The position numbers and the translations under genes were made by a program. From positions 1,035,501-1,099,500 of the forward strand of contig NC_022571.1 in NCBI RefSeq assembly GCF_000473995.1: a stretch of 64,000 nt of DNA, given 5' to 3'. The notes under the pieces were generated by a model. The model was not told where the DNA came from. It was given only the letters and a program-made list of their open reading frames with translations, and made no database searches. The DNA is from Clostridium saccharobutylicum DSM 13864 (GTDB lineage Bacteria; Bacillota; Clostridia; Clostridiales; Clostridiaceae). Of the stretch, positions 33,946-45,257 are shown in pieces; positions within the stretch are counted from its first letter, which is position 1, and each line of letters opens with the position of its first letter.

Positions 33946-34029
33946 GTTTTTTTAAATACAGAGCTATAAAAATGAAAACTTTACTTTTATATGAGAATCA
34001 AAAAATAAAGTTTATTAAAGTTTTTTATT

Positions 34030-34395
34030 TTATTCAGTTATAAGATTATTGAAGCATTCGGCTGTATTAGATTGAACATTTTTATTCAATCTAATACAGC
34101 TTAATTTTTTATATTTATTTATTTCAAGTAAATAATCTAAAAAATTGCAAACTTCTTTATTAGTAATACTATGGTCTGAATTATATATATCAGTAAAAGT
34201 TTCAAATGAACCATAGATTTGGTTAGCACCGAAGATATTGGCTCCAATATGACGGGGATTTCTTTCAAGAACCGGAGATATATCTTTAGGGCTCCAACTA
34301 CTGCGATTTTTAGATTCCAATCTTATATAAGTTTCATCCATTGCATATATAACAGTATCAGAAGCATTTCCTACAGTATTGATAAGGGGTATCAT
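34030..34395 (-). pseudogene. IS630-like transposase fragment
   Basis: 121 codons of the DDE part survive: YAMDETYIRLESKNRSSWSPK (first catalytic Asp) and the NVQSNTAECFNNLITE end. In IS630 elements the catalytic core is longer and preceded by an HTH region; that part is absent or broken upstream (34396-34520, where GYRWTTPLLAQPKSTKADELEK is readable out of frame). No terminal repeats were identified. Confidence 0.7.
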
Positions 34396-34537
34396 TTTTT
34401 AAAAAGCTTATTTTTCCAACTCATCAGCTTTAGTTGATTTAGGTTGTGCCAAAAGAGGTGTAGTCCATCTATAGCCAATTAGATCATATTTATCTGCCGA
34501 CATCAGTTGAAAAGTCATCACTCCAATAACCACTGCC

Positions 34538-34607
34538 ATTAATTTCAATCAGTTGTTCATCTAATAAATAAGTGCAATCTAATTTAATAAAAATCTCCAA
34601 TAAAGTA
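34538..34607. repeat. Diverged direct repeat, copy 2
   Basis: Second copy of 33165-33235. Read on the minus strand, the frame LLEIFIKLDCTYLLDEQLIEIN continues to GSGYWSDDFSTDVG and then stops, so it is the longer relic of the two. Confidence 0.6.
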
Positions 34608-34718
34608 ATAAAAAATAATTCATTATTTTTCATAAATAAACAATACTTTACAAATAATTAAATTTAATGTAGTATTATATATATATAAATATCAAATTGT
34701 AGAAATGGACAAGATATA

Positions 34719-34799
34719 ATGACTAATTTTAAAGTTTTAAGTGATATAAATGGAGGAGTTCTTCCTGATGGTAGCAGCAATTGCGACAGAGGGATATAA
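34719..34799 (+). CDS. Very short double-glycine leader peptide (26 residues)
   Basis: MTNFKVLSDINGG looks like a truncated double-glycine leader (FxVLSDINGG). It is followed by only 13 residues, VLPDGSSNCDRGI, before TAA. The ribosome site is weak. It could be a decayed bacteriocin gene cut off by a new stop or a genuine short signalling peptide exported by the C39 transporter 560 bases downstream. Confidence 0.4.
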   Translation: MTNFKVLSDINGGVLPDGSSNCDRGI

Positions 34800-35359
34800 T
34801 ATATTGATTTCACCCATCACTAGAATTAATTTTAAGTATCTAGTAATAATATACTTAAGCAAAAAAACAAATTTTAAAATAGTGTTAACCTATAAAAATA
34901 AATTGATTTCGGAAGTCGTTTATTAATGATAAAGTGGTTTTGAATATTTATACGGTTTCTATAATTGTAATTTCAATTCATGTAAATCTATTTCATATGC
35001 TTATATTAAAAAATAAGTCTGATTTTACAAAAAGAATAGCTATAGTTTCTAAAATTTTTAACAATGCATTTGGAATAATTGATATATGTAAATGTATAAT
35101 GATAATAATTATAACAAAATGCGATTAATTAAAATGTTGAATAAATGATACTTGAATATACAAAGATAATTAGAAAGGTATACAACAAATTGCTAACCAA
35201 GTTCAATTTTTTTGCAATTGATTACATTAATAGCAGATGGAGTTGTTGTTTTTTGATTGTACCTAAATGTCAAGTATCTACATTTTAAAAATTGTATTGG
35301 TATAAAAAAATAATATCATATTTTAGAATATAATAAAAATTATATACAGGAGAAAATAA
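34800..35359. other. Gap before the exporter gene
   Basis: AT-rich. A hydrophobic 64-codon frame (34934-35128) is present but lacks a good start signal. AGGAGAAA (35348-35355) serves the exporter. No clear promoter could be picked out. Confidence 0.35.
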
Positions 35360-37579
35360 ATGAAAAATCCATTTAAAAAATATATATGTATAAAGCAACA
35401 TGATCTTAAGGATTGTGGTGCTGCTTGCTTAGCTACAATTTCAAAACAATATGGACTAAAAATTCCAATTTCAAAGATACGTGAAGTTGCTGGTACCGAT
35501 AAAGAAGGAACTAGTGCTTATGGAATCATTAAAGCAGCTGAACAGCTTGGTTTTAGTGCAAAAGGTGTAAAGGTTAGTGAACCTGAAGATATATTCTCTG
35601 AATTTCCACTTCCATGCATAGCCCATGTAGTTATAGATGGTTCTTTTTTGCATTATGTAGTTATACATAAGATAACTCAAAAAGAAATTTTAATTGCAGA
35701 TCCAGGTAAAGGGATTGTTAAGTATAGACCAGAAGACTTCTTTAAAATATGGACAGGCGTATTGATACTTATGGCTAAAACAGCAGAGTTTAAAAAAGGT
35801 GATGAGACTAAAGGACTATTTTCAAGATTCTTTGGGCTTATAGAACCTCAAAGGACTTTAATATTAAATATATTTTTTACATCCTTAATATTTACTTTAT
35901 TGGGTATATTAGGTGCTTTTTATTTTCAATTGTTAGTAGATGAAGTACTTCAATATAACTTATTAACTACATTACATATACTTTCAATAGGATTTATTAT
36001 GCTTAATATTTTCAAGATTTTACTTAATGCGTTTAGAAGTCAATTACTTATGTATTTAGCACAGAGAATAGATATACCTCTAATGCTAGGATATTATGAG
36101 CATGTAATTAACCTTCCTATGAATTTTTTTGGAACACGTAAGGTAGGTGAAATAGTATCTAGATTTAATGATGCCACTAAAATAAGAGAAGCAATTTCAG
36201 GTGCGACTTTAACTATAATGATTGATACTTTGATGGCTATAGCAGGCGCAGTTATTTTATTTATGCAAAATCGTCTTTTATTTGGAATAACAGTAATTCC
36301 TGTTATTTTATACGCTATTATAGTTTGGGGATTTAAAAAGCCTATACAAAATATTAATAGGGAAAATATGGAGAATAATGCAAGCATAACTTCTTATTTA
36401 GTAGAATCTCTTTCTGGGATTGAAACTATAAAAGCATTCAATGCAGAAAGAGAAGTAAATGGTGAAACTGAAAAAAGATTTGTTAAATTGATGAAAAGTG
36501 CATTTAAAACAGGTCTGATTGGTAATGTACAAGGATCTATTAAAGGGGCTGTTAAATCAATTTTTGGAGTAGTTATATTATGGATAGGTGGTTATGAGTG
36601 TATTTTAGGTGTCTTGTCTGTTGGGCAGTTATTAGCGTTTAACTCTTTGCTTGCATATTTTCTTGATCCTATAGAGAATTTAATAAATTTACAAAGCCAG
36701 CTTCAAACCGCTATTGTAGCAGCTGATAGATTAGGTGAGATATTGGATTTGGAATTAGAAAAAAGTGAAAATGAAAGTAAGAAAATTAATCCTTCTACTT
36801 TAAAGGGATCCATAGAATTTAAAGATGTAGATTTTAGATATGGTACTAGAAAGTTAATCTTAGAAGGATTAAATCTTACTATACAATCTGGAGAGAAAAT
36901 AGCATTAGTAGGAGAAAGTGGTTCAGGGAAGACTACATTATCTAAGCTTATTATGAATTTTTATCAATGTGAAAAAGGTGAAGTATTAATAAATGGATAT
37001 AACATTAAAGATATAAATATAGAAGCTTTAAGAAATAAAATAGCATGTATATCTCAGGATATATTTTTATTTAGTGGAACTATAAAAGAAAATCTTCTAT
37101 TTGGTCAGGAAGACATAGAATTTGAAAAAGTAGTAGATGCATGCAAACGGGCAAGGATTCATGATTTTATTAATGAACAGCCTTTAAGGTATGAAACTAT
37201 GATAGAAGAAAATGGTTCTAATCTTTCAGGAGGTCAGAAACAAAGAATTGCTATTGCGAGAGCCTTAATTAGAGAGCCTGAAATTCTTATAATGGATGAG
37301 GCAACCAGCAGTCTTGATTCAATTACTGAAAAAGCTATAGAAAAAACAATGTATGAATTTAGTCAAAATATAACTACTATAATTATAGCTCATAGATTAA
37401 GTACTATTATGAGATGCAATAAAATTTATGTTATGGATAAAGGAAAGCTTATAGAGGGTGGTTCACATAATGAACTTATAGATAAAAAGGGACGTTACTT
37501 CAATTTATGGAAAGACCAAATGCCAGAGTACTTTAATAACGAAGTTGCGTTAGCTAAGGAAATAGAGGTGAATATCTAG
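35360..37579 (+). CDS. Bacteriocin ABC exporter with C39 leader peptidase
   Basis: 739 residues, the length of LagD/PedD/ComA-type transporters. The C39 peptidase (residues 1-140) has Cys in KDCGAACLATISKQYG, His in GSFLHYVVIHKI and Asp in IADPGKG, and cuts after Gly-Gly. Six membrane segments follow (about 165-440). The ATPase has GESGSGKTT, LSGGQKQRIAIARAL and EILIMDEATSSLD. It would both process and export the double-glycine peptides of this cluster. The stop overlaps the GTG of the accessory gene by one base. Confidence 0.96.
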   Translation: MKNPFKKYICIKQHDLKDCGAACLATISKQYGLKIPISKIREVAGTDKEGTSAYGIIKAAEQLGFSAKGVKVSEPEDIFSEFPLPCIAHVVIDGSFLHYVVIHKITQKEILIADPGKGIVKYRPEDFFKIWTGVLILMAKTAEFKKGDETKGLFSRFFGLIEPQRTLILNIFFTSLIFTLLGILGAFYFQLLVDEVLQYNLLTTLHILSIGFIMLNIFKILLNAFRSQLLMYLAQRIDIPLMLGYYEHVINLPMNFFGTRKVGEIVSRFNDATKIREAISGATLTIMIDTLMAIAGAVILFMQNRLLFGITVIPVILYAIIVWGFKKPIQNINRENMENNASITSYLVESLSGIETIKAFNAEREVNGETEKRFVKLMKSAFKTGLIGNVQGSIKGAVKSIFGVVILWIGGYECILGVLSVGQLLAFNSLLAYFLDPIENLINLQSQLQTAIVAADRLGEILDLELEKSENESKKINPSTLKGSIEFKDVDFRYGTRKLILEGLNLTIQSGEKIALVGESGSGKTTLSKLIMNFYQCEKGEVLINGYNIKDINIEALRNKIACISQDIFLFSGTIKENLLFGQEDIEFEKVVDACKRARIHDFINEQPLRYETMIEENGSNLSGGQKQRIAIARALIREPEILIMDEATSSLDSITEKAIEKTMYEFSQNITTIIIAHRLSTIMRCNKIYVMDKGKLIEGGSHNELIDKKGRYFNLWKDQMPEYFNNEVALAKEIEVNI

Positions 37580-38748
37580 TGAACATTATACAAAACTTAA
37601 GTGAAATCACAGATAGCAGAGAGATGCTTGAAGCAAAACCTAATAAGTTTACCAGCATATTTGCCTATGGATTAATATCAATATTAGCTGCTGCTTTGAT
37701 TTGGAGTTACTTTGGTCAAATAGATATAGTTACAAAGACTAATGGAGTTGTAAAATCAAAAGATAAGACTATTTCTGTCTTAAATGAAGTTGATGGTAAA
37801 GTTGCCGAAGTAAATTTCAAAGAAGGCCAGAATGTAAAGGAAGGGGACATATTATATACTTTAGAATGTAAAGATATGAACTTAACCAAAGATAATTATG
37901 AGAAACAATTAGAAACAGTGCAAGCAGATACTGATAATATTAATAAACTTAGAAATTCAATATTAGAGAATAAAAACTATTTTGATGTTAATAATGAAGA
38001 TGAAAAAGATTATTATAATAAATATCTTCAATATAGTACAACTAATGAAAAATTATCATTAATTCAAAAACAAACTGGATTACAAACCGATGCAACAAAT
38101 GCTACTGAAAAGATTCAGGCTGATTTAGAAAAAGCTAAAGCAACACCTGAACTTGATGATGTTAATAAAGAATTAGCTACAAATGATATTACAAAATATA
38201 AAATAGATACATTAGTTAAATTAGACGATAGTACAAAAGAAAATGAAAAAAAAATAGATGAATTAAAAAATAATATAGAAACTTTAAAGGTTAATATTGA
38301 TAAAAGTACTGTGAAAGCTACAATTGATGGAGTTATTAATGTTAAAGCGGATATTGCTAAAGGTCAACTTGTAAAGACTGGAGAAGAGATTTTATCAGTT
38401 ATACCTCAAGATAGTTCACAATATAAAGTTAAATTATATGTATCCAATAAAGATATAGCAGGCATTAAAGTTGGACAGAAAATTAAATATCATTTTGAAG
38501 CATTGCCTTATAAAGAATATGGAGAACTTAGCGGAACAATTACAGATATTGCAACAGATGCAACTGTCGATGCTAAAACGGGGACAAGTTACTATTTAGT
38601 TGAATCTGAAATAGAAAACAAACCTTTATTCAGCTATAAGGGCGAAGAAGGAGAACTTAAGATGGGAATGACTTGTGAAGCACAAGTTGTTACTAAACAA
38701 AAGAAAATTCTTTATTATTTACTTGAAAAGATAAATCTAAAAAATTAA
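37579..38748 (+). CDS. HlyD-like bacteriocin secretion accessory protein
   Basis: 389 residues, GTG start overlapping the exporter stop. One N-terminal membrane anchor (about 26-45) is followed by a biotinyl-lipoyl-like half (VVKSKDKTISVLNEVDGKVAEVNFKEGQNVKEGD), a long coiled coil (about 105-250), the second lipoyl half (TVKATIDGVINVKADIAKGQLVKTGEEI) and a beta-barrel region. This is the layout of membrane fusion proteins such as MesE/LcnD that work with C39 ABC exporters in Gram-positive bacteria. Confidence 0.92.
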   Translation: MNIIQNLSEITDSREMLEAKPNKFTSIFAYGLISILAAALIWSYFGQIDIVTKTNGVVKSKDKTISVLNEVDGKVAEVNFKEGQNVKEGDILYTLECKDMNLTKDNYEKQLETVQADTDNINKLRNSILENKNYFDVNNEDEKDYYNKYLQYSTTNEKLSLIQKQTGLQTDATNATEKIQADLEKAKATPELDDVNKELATNDITKYKIDTLVKLDDSTKENEKKIDELKNNIETLKVNIDKSTVKATIDGVINVKADIAKGQLVKTGEEILSVIPQDSSQYKVKLYVSNKDIAGIKVGQKIKYHFEALPYKEYGELSGTITDIATDATVDAKTGTSYYLVESEIENKPLFSYKGEEGELKMGMTCEAQVVTKQKKILYYLLEKINLKN

Positions 38749-38866
38749 AGCAATAAGATTTATGAATTTAAAGTGAGAATTAGACTAAATTGCTAATAAT
38801 ATACAATAGATACTATAAAAAGGTCTATCTGTATTTATTAAATAAATATATAAAGGAGTTTTTATT

Positions 38867-39010
38867 ATGGAAACATTAAATGAAAAAGAATTAGAGAAAA
38901 TTAACGGAGGAGGGTTTCCTTCAAATATAGGATGTGGAAATGGAGATGGTATTTTTTTCAATCCAAACAATCACTTGCCAGCAAGAAGAATTCCTTCCTA
39001 TAATTCATAA
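38867..39010 (+). CDS. Short bacteriocin-like precursor with double-glycine leader (47 residues)
   Basis: ATG 38867 is preceded by AAAGGAG (38853-38859). The leader METLNEKELEKINGG fits the LSxxELxxIxGG pattern. The predicted mature part has 32 residues: GFPSNIGCGNGDGIFF, then NPNNHLPARRIPSYNS, with one Cys, and rich in Gly, Asn and Pro. It lies 118 bases after the secretion accessory gene and is followed by a strong terminator (39069). This favours a functional last gene of the export operon. It resembles no bacteriocin I know; it could also be a pheromone-like signal. Confidence 0.65.
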   Translation: METLNEKELEKINGGGFPSNIGCGNGDGIFFNPNNHLPARRIPSYNS

Positions 39011-39068
39011 AAAATTTATAGGATTTACTTTTTAAAGGTAAGTAAGTTCAGCACTTATTAGGTCTGGG

Positions 39069-39115
39069 GAATGTAGCTAGATTTGTGTAAAATAAATCTA
39101 CTACATTCTTTTTTT
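39069..39115 (+). terminator. Terminator closing the bacteriocin export operon
   Basis: GAATGTAG and AGATTT pair with AAATCT and CTACATTC in one long stem-loop, followed by seven T residues. Confidence 0.85.
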
Positions 39116-39172
39116 GGTATTGTTTGATGATAGCTTTGGAATAATATATTTGAAAATAATAATGGGGGATTT

Positions 39173-39731
39173 CAAATCAAAGTACCAGATATTAATTATC
39201 AAGAAGAAATTAAAAAATGTAAGAGTATGGATGATGTTGTCGGTAAGAATGGATTGATGCAAAGGTTATTAAAAGATGTTATGCAGCAATTACTTGAAGC
39301 CGAAAAATTGTTTCTAAAGCAGCATATATTTGTATGGGTGTTGATGTGAATGGTTATAAAGATATTTTAGGAATTTGGATAGGCGAAGCTGAAGGTGCAA
39401 AATTTTGGTTAAGTGTATTCAATGATTTAAATAATCGTGGTGTTAAAGATATCTTAATTGAATGTATGGATGGATTAAGAGGTTTATCAGACGCAATTAG
39501 AGCTGTTTTTCCAAAGGTATGTATTCAAAATTGTATAATACATAAAATAAGAAGTTCGATAAAATATGTCTCTTATAAAAACAGGAAAGAATTTATGAAA
39601 GATTTGAAACTTGTTTATAAGGCAGATACAGAGGAAATTGTGTTAGCATAGTTCCATGAGTTAAAGAAAAAATTGGATAATTTTTATGATTTTATAGTAG
39701 ATTCATTAAAAAATAAACATCTCTACTAATA
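39173..39731 (+). pseudogene. IS256-family transposase remnant with internal deletion
   Basis: An N-terminal piece (DDVVGKNGLMQRLLKDVMQQLLEAE) is joined out of frame at about 39313-39330 to the catalytic middle. There, ICMGVDVNGYKDILGIWIGEAEGAKFW and DILIECMDGLRGLSDAIRAVFP are typical of IS256/MULE transposases. A stop at about 39651 interrupts the continuation FHELKKKLDNFYD. The region between the two pieces, including the first catalytic Asp, is lost. Confidence 0.8.
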
Positions 39732-39739
39732 CGTATATC

Positions 39740-39935
39740 ATATCAATTATTATACTCCATGGTTGTAGTTTTACCCTTCTGACTTAAAATATATTTCATG
39801 ATATAATTGAATGGCATCTTTCTATCTCAAGTGAAATCTTTGTTTTCTAGCCTTCCAACTTGCTTTATTCTTGAAGAATCAAGTTTCTGAAATGTTTCCA
39901 GTATTCTATCATAAGCTTTCAGCATTAGTACCTAT
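39740..39935 (-). pseudogene. N-terminal fragment of an IS4-type transposase
   Basis: Read on the minus strand, LKAYDRILETFQKLDSSRIKQVGRLENKDFT runs to a stop. In a neighbouring frame, MPFNYIMKYILSQKGKTTTMEYNN follows, recalling the PFxxLIYFILNQKGKTxxMEINN start of IS4-like transposases. Only this start survives. Confidence 0.5.
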
Positions 39936-41902
<1,967 letters not shown>

Positions 41903-42003
41903 GGATAGAAGGATATACTAAAAATGTTTTGAGGTGTAAAAAAAGTTAATTAATAATAAAAAATGGATTTTATGATATAATTTAAAAAAATGGAGTGATC
42001 ATT

Positions 42004-42321
42004 ATGAAAAAAGTGTTAATAATTTGTGCAGCAGGAATGTCATCATCTTTAATGGCAAAAAAAACAACAGAATTTTTTAAGAGTAAGGGTAAAGAAGTTA
42101 CAGTAGATGCAGTATCAGCAACAGAAGGACAAGGCATGATAGAAAATAGTGATTTTGATTTGTTTTTAATAAGTCCACAAACTAAAATGTATTATGCTAA
42201 ATTTGCAGAGACTGGTAAAAAAGTAAATAAGCCAGTTGTAAGTATTCCACCACAAGCATATGTACCAATTCCAATGGGAATACAAAAAATGGCTAAACTT
42301 ATTGTTGAAAGTTTAAAATAA
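42004..42321 (+). CDS. PTS cellobiose/lactose-family EIIB (operon 1)
   Basis: 105 residues. Phosphorylated Cys8 sits in VLIICAAGMSSSLMAKK, the P-loop-like start of lactose-family IIB proteins. ATG 42004 is used, with GGAG eight bases upstream; a GTG at 41995 overlaps that site. It takes phosphate from EIIA (44399) and gives it to the sugar bound by EIIC (45258). Confidence 0.93.
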   Translation: MKKVLIICAAGMSSSLMAKKTTEFFKSKGKEVTVDAVSATEGQGMIENSDFDLFLISPQTKMYYAKFAETGKKVNKPVVSIPPQAYVPIPMGIQKMAKLIVESLK

Positions 42322-42385
42322 GGCACATGGACTTATTATTTTTTTGAATGTGCCTAAAATTAATTCTTTGAGGAGAGATGTTTAA

Positions 42386-44383
42386 TTGTTAAGCAATAAA
42401 GAAAAAGCAATTTTAGAATTTTTCATAAAAAATAAAGGTAATATAATAACTAGCAAAATGGCAGCAGATAGTTTGAATTTATCAGATCGTACTATACGTA
42501 ATTACATTAAAGGGTTGCAGGAGATATTATCAGAAAATGGTGCAGAAATTATTGCAAGACCAGGTTGTGGTTATACACTTAAGATTAATCACGAATCTGA
42601 ATTTAACACTTTCCTTGGAAAAAATGAAGGTAATTCAATAAAAAAAAATCAACATAAATTAGATGAATCAAAAGATAGGCAGTATCATATTTTAAATAAA
42701 TTATTATTTGAAGATGAATATGTTTTGTTTGAAGATTTATGTGATGAATTATATGTATCACGTTCAACGTTATCAAATGATTTTTCAGAGATAAGGAAGG
42801 GATTAAAATCTTATAATTTATCTGTAGTAAGCAAAGTAAAAAAAGGGGTCTATATTGACGGTGATGAAAGAGATAAAAGACATTTTATAATGGATTATTT
42901 CTTTAGTAACAGTTTCAGTATTTCAATTAATAAATATGTTGGAAATACATTGTTTTTAGGAGATATAAGTTTTGAAGAAATAACAATAATAGTTTTAGAT
43001 GAATGCCGTGGAGCTGGACTTAGACTTTCGGATTATATAATACAAAATCTAGTACTTCATATTGTTTTAGCAATTAGGCGAATAAGAGATGGATTTAATT
43101 TACAGATAGGCGAAGTCGATACTTCTATGGAAGGCAAACGGGAATTTGAAGTGGCTAAAAACATCTTAAAACGTATAACATTATCTAGCAATATTGAATT
43201 CCCAAAAGAAGAAGCTTATTATGTAGCTCTTCATTTAAAAGTAAAGTGTACTTCTAAAGATGCAGATGATATTGAAGTGGATAATAATAAAAAGAAAATT
43301 TGCGATGAGCTAGTAAAGATTTTAGAAAAGTTTGAACATGATACAGGATATCTTATAAAAAATGATCAGCAGCTTATTAATGGGCTTATGGCACATTTTT
43401 ATCCATTACAGATGAGGCTTGAACATGGAGTTATATTGGAAAATCCATTACTTGATGAAATAAGAGAAAAGTATGGTTATACTTTACTTCTTACAAAGCA
43501 TTATCTTTCAAATATGTCATTTTTGAAGGATTATAAAGTATCTGATAGTGAATGGGCTTATATTTGTCTGCATTTTATGGCAGCTATAGAAAGATATAAG
43601 GATAATGAAAAGCTGAATGTACTGGTAATATGTGCAACAGGATATGGTAGTGGTCAGATGCTTAGTGTAAGACTAAAGAAAGAATTTGGACAACATATTA
43701 ATATTATTGATGTAATTGGTTACTATGAAATTAATGATGAAAAACTTAATGGAATTGATATGATTATTTCATCCATTGATTTATATACAGTTGTATTCAA
43801 TATACCTGTTATACATGTGAGTGTTTTTTTAAATGATGAAGAAATAAATAAAATTAAATTATTTATTGAAAGAAGAACATCTCAAAATAAAGATAATGAA
43901 AAGATAAGTTCAAATATTTTATCTGAAAAGAAATGTATATTTAAAAAGTTTTTTAAGGAAGATTGTTTTACTATTTTAGATAAATCAGCTTCAAAAGAGA
44001 AAATAATTGAAGATTTAGTGAATTCATTACAAAAATACGAAGAACCTGGGTACTTTAAAATTATGATGAGACAAATCGCTCAGCGAGAACTCATGAGTTC
44101 AGTTGTATTTAGTGATCAGATAGCAGTGCCTCATCCAGCTAAATCACTTGGAGAAAGTGCACATATTGCTGTAGCAATAGTAAAGGATGGGATAGAGTGG
44201 AGTGATGGTTTCTCAAAAATAAAATTTGTATTTTTATTATCTCCATCTAAAATAGAAAATATTGATTTAAAATATATTACTAAAGCTATTGTTTCATTAA
44301 CAGAAGATGATGACATGCAGAAAAAATTATTAGAGTGTGAAAACTTTAAGCAATTTGAAGATATATTTACAGAATTAATTTAA
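42386..44383 (+). CDS. PRD-domain PTS-controlled activator (LicR/BglG-type)
   Basis: 665 residues, TTG start with GAGGAGAG. Domains in order: two winged-helix units (residues 5-70 and about 105-165), PRD1 and PRD2 (about 175-390, with phosphorylatable His such as LVLHIVLAI and YVALHLKVK), an EIIB-like domain with Cys in VLVICATGYGSGQ (about 412-424), and an EIIA-like domain (about 515-660, HP in IAVPHPAKS). These are DNA-binding activators, not RNA antiterminators, so it is not an obvious partner for the RAT-like site at 27845. It is placed inside the operon it probably controls, reading sugar supply through EIIA/EIIB phosphorylation. Confidence 0.92.
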   Translation: MLSNKEKAILEFFIKNKGNIITSKMAADSLNLSDRTIRNYIKGLQEILSENGAEIIARPGCGYTLKINHESEFNTFLGKNEGNSIKKNQHKLDESKDRQYHILNKLLFEDEYVLFEDLCDELYVSRSTLSNDFSEIRKGLKSYNLSVVSKVKKGVYIDGDERDKRHFIMDYFFSNSFSISINKYVGNTLFLGDISFEEITIIVLDECRGAGLRLSDYIIQNLVLHIVLAIRRIRDGFNLQIGEVDTSMEGKREFEVAKNILKRITLSSNIEFPKEEAYYVALHLKVKCTSKDADDIEVDNNKKKICDELVKILEKFEHDTGYLIKNDQQLINGLMAHFYPLQMRLEHGVILENPLLDEIREKYGYTLLLTKHYLSNMSFLKDYKVSDSEWAYICLHFMAAIERYKDNEKLNVLVICATGYGSGQMLSVRLKKEFGQHINIIDVIGYYEINDEKLNGIDMIISSIDLYTVVFNIPVIHVSVFLNDEEINKIKLFIERRTSQNKDNEKISSNILSEKKCIFKKFFKEDCFTILDKSASKEKIIEDLVNSLQKYEEPGYFKIMMRQIAQRELMSSVVFSDQIAVPHPAKSLGESAHIAVAIVKDGIEWSDGFSKIKFVFLLSPSKIENIDLKYITKAIVSLTEDDDMQKKLLECENFKQFEDIFTELI

Positions 44384-44398
44384 GAATGGAAGGAAGTA

Positions 44399-44746
44399 AT
44401 GGTTATGACAAAAGACGATTTACAAGTAGTAGCATTTGAAATTATACTTCACAGTGGTGATGCAAGAACTATAGTTCATGAAGGACTTGATTTAATGAAG
44501 CAAGGAAAATTTGAAGAAGCAGAAAAGAAAATGGAAGATGCAAATAATGAACTTCTAGAAGCACATAAATCACAAACAAAGTTACTTCAAGACTATGCAA
44601 ATGGTGATGAAATAATTATGGAAGTTATTATGGTACATGCTCAAGATCATTTAATGACTACAATGACACTTAGAGAAATGGCAATTGAATTCTTGGCAAT
44701 GTATAAGCAAATCTATGAATTAAAAAATGGAGAAGTTAATGCATAG
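44399..44746 (+). CDS. PTS cellobiose/lactose-family EIIA (operon 1)
   Basis: 115 residues forming a trimeric helical bundle. The phosphorylated His is His80 in MEVIMVHAQDHLMT, and the N-terminal VAFEIILHSGDARTIVHEGL is typical of LacF/CelC-type IIA. A second ATG two codons on is an alternative start. It overlaps the following membrane-protein gene by eight bases. Confidence 0.93.
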   Translation: MVMTKDDLQVVAFEIILHSGDARTIVHEGLDLMKQGKFEEAEKKMEDANNELLEAHKSQTKLLQDYANGDEIIMEVIMVHAQDHLMTTMTLREMAIEFLAMYKQIYELKNGEVNA

Positions 44747-45239
44747 GGATGCAAAAGAGAAACTTGAAAAGAGGCAGAAAGAAACAAGTTTAAAGACAAT
44801 GTACTTTAACAGATTTCTATTAGTTAGATATATTACAGCAGGTTTCTTCTTTGCAAATCTATATTGGTTTTGCTCTCTTTTAATGAGTTACGAAGCCTGG
44901 GCTTTAGTACCAGGAGTTAATTTAATATTTATAATAAGAGCTATATGGGAACAATGCACAATGTTTAGTTCACCTATTGATAATGCAGGGAAAACAATTT
45001 TAGCATATAAAGTAATATTGAGTATTAATGTAATACTTGCAGGGGCTTTATTCACACCGTTGTTTGGTAAGCTATTTCCGTTTTTAACAAACAGCACTAA
45101 ATCTCATGAATTTGTTTTAGGAATTATTTTTATTGGATTGGTTTTTTGTGGTGTTATTTTGAAACGGTTACATCAAATAAATAACCATACTGATAAACAA
45201 TTCAAATATATAAAACAATACGAAAAAAGTATTAGTTAA
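44739..45239 (+). CDS. Small membrane protein of unknown function in the PTS operon
   Basis: 166 residues with about four membrane segments (near 24-42, 48-66, 82-104 and 116-138) and charged ends. The start MHRDAKEKLEKRQKE overlaps the EIIA gene by eight bases; GGAGAAG upstream supports ATG 44739. It sits between EIIA and EIIC and is co-transcribed with them. I do not recognise a domain. The position suggests an accessory role in cellobiose uptake or regulation. Confidence 0.7.
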   Translation: MHRDAKEKLEKRQKETSLKTMYFNRFLLVRYITAGFFFANLYWFCSLLMSYEAWALVPGVNLIFIIRAIWEQCTMFSSPIDNAGKTILAYKVILSINVILAGALFTPLFGKLFPFLTNSTKSHEFVLGIIFIGLVFCGVILKRLHQINNHTDKQFKYIKQYEKSIS

Positions 45240-45257
45240 GAAAAGGGGAGAAATACT

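Noticed and set aside
34934..35128. Hydrophobic 64-codon frame before the bacteriocin exporter
   Set aside because: It could be a small membrane or immunity protein, but the start has no good ribosome site and the sequence resembles nothing I know.
42386..44383. PRD regulator as the cognate antiterminator for the RAT-like site at 27845
   Set aside because: Its N-terminus has DNA-binding winged-helix units rather than the RNA-binding co-antiterminator domain.
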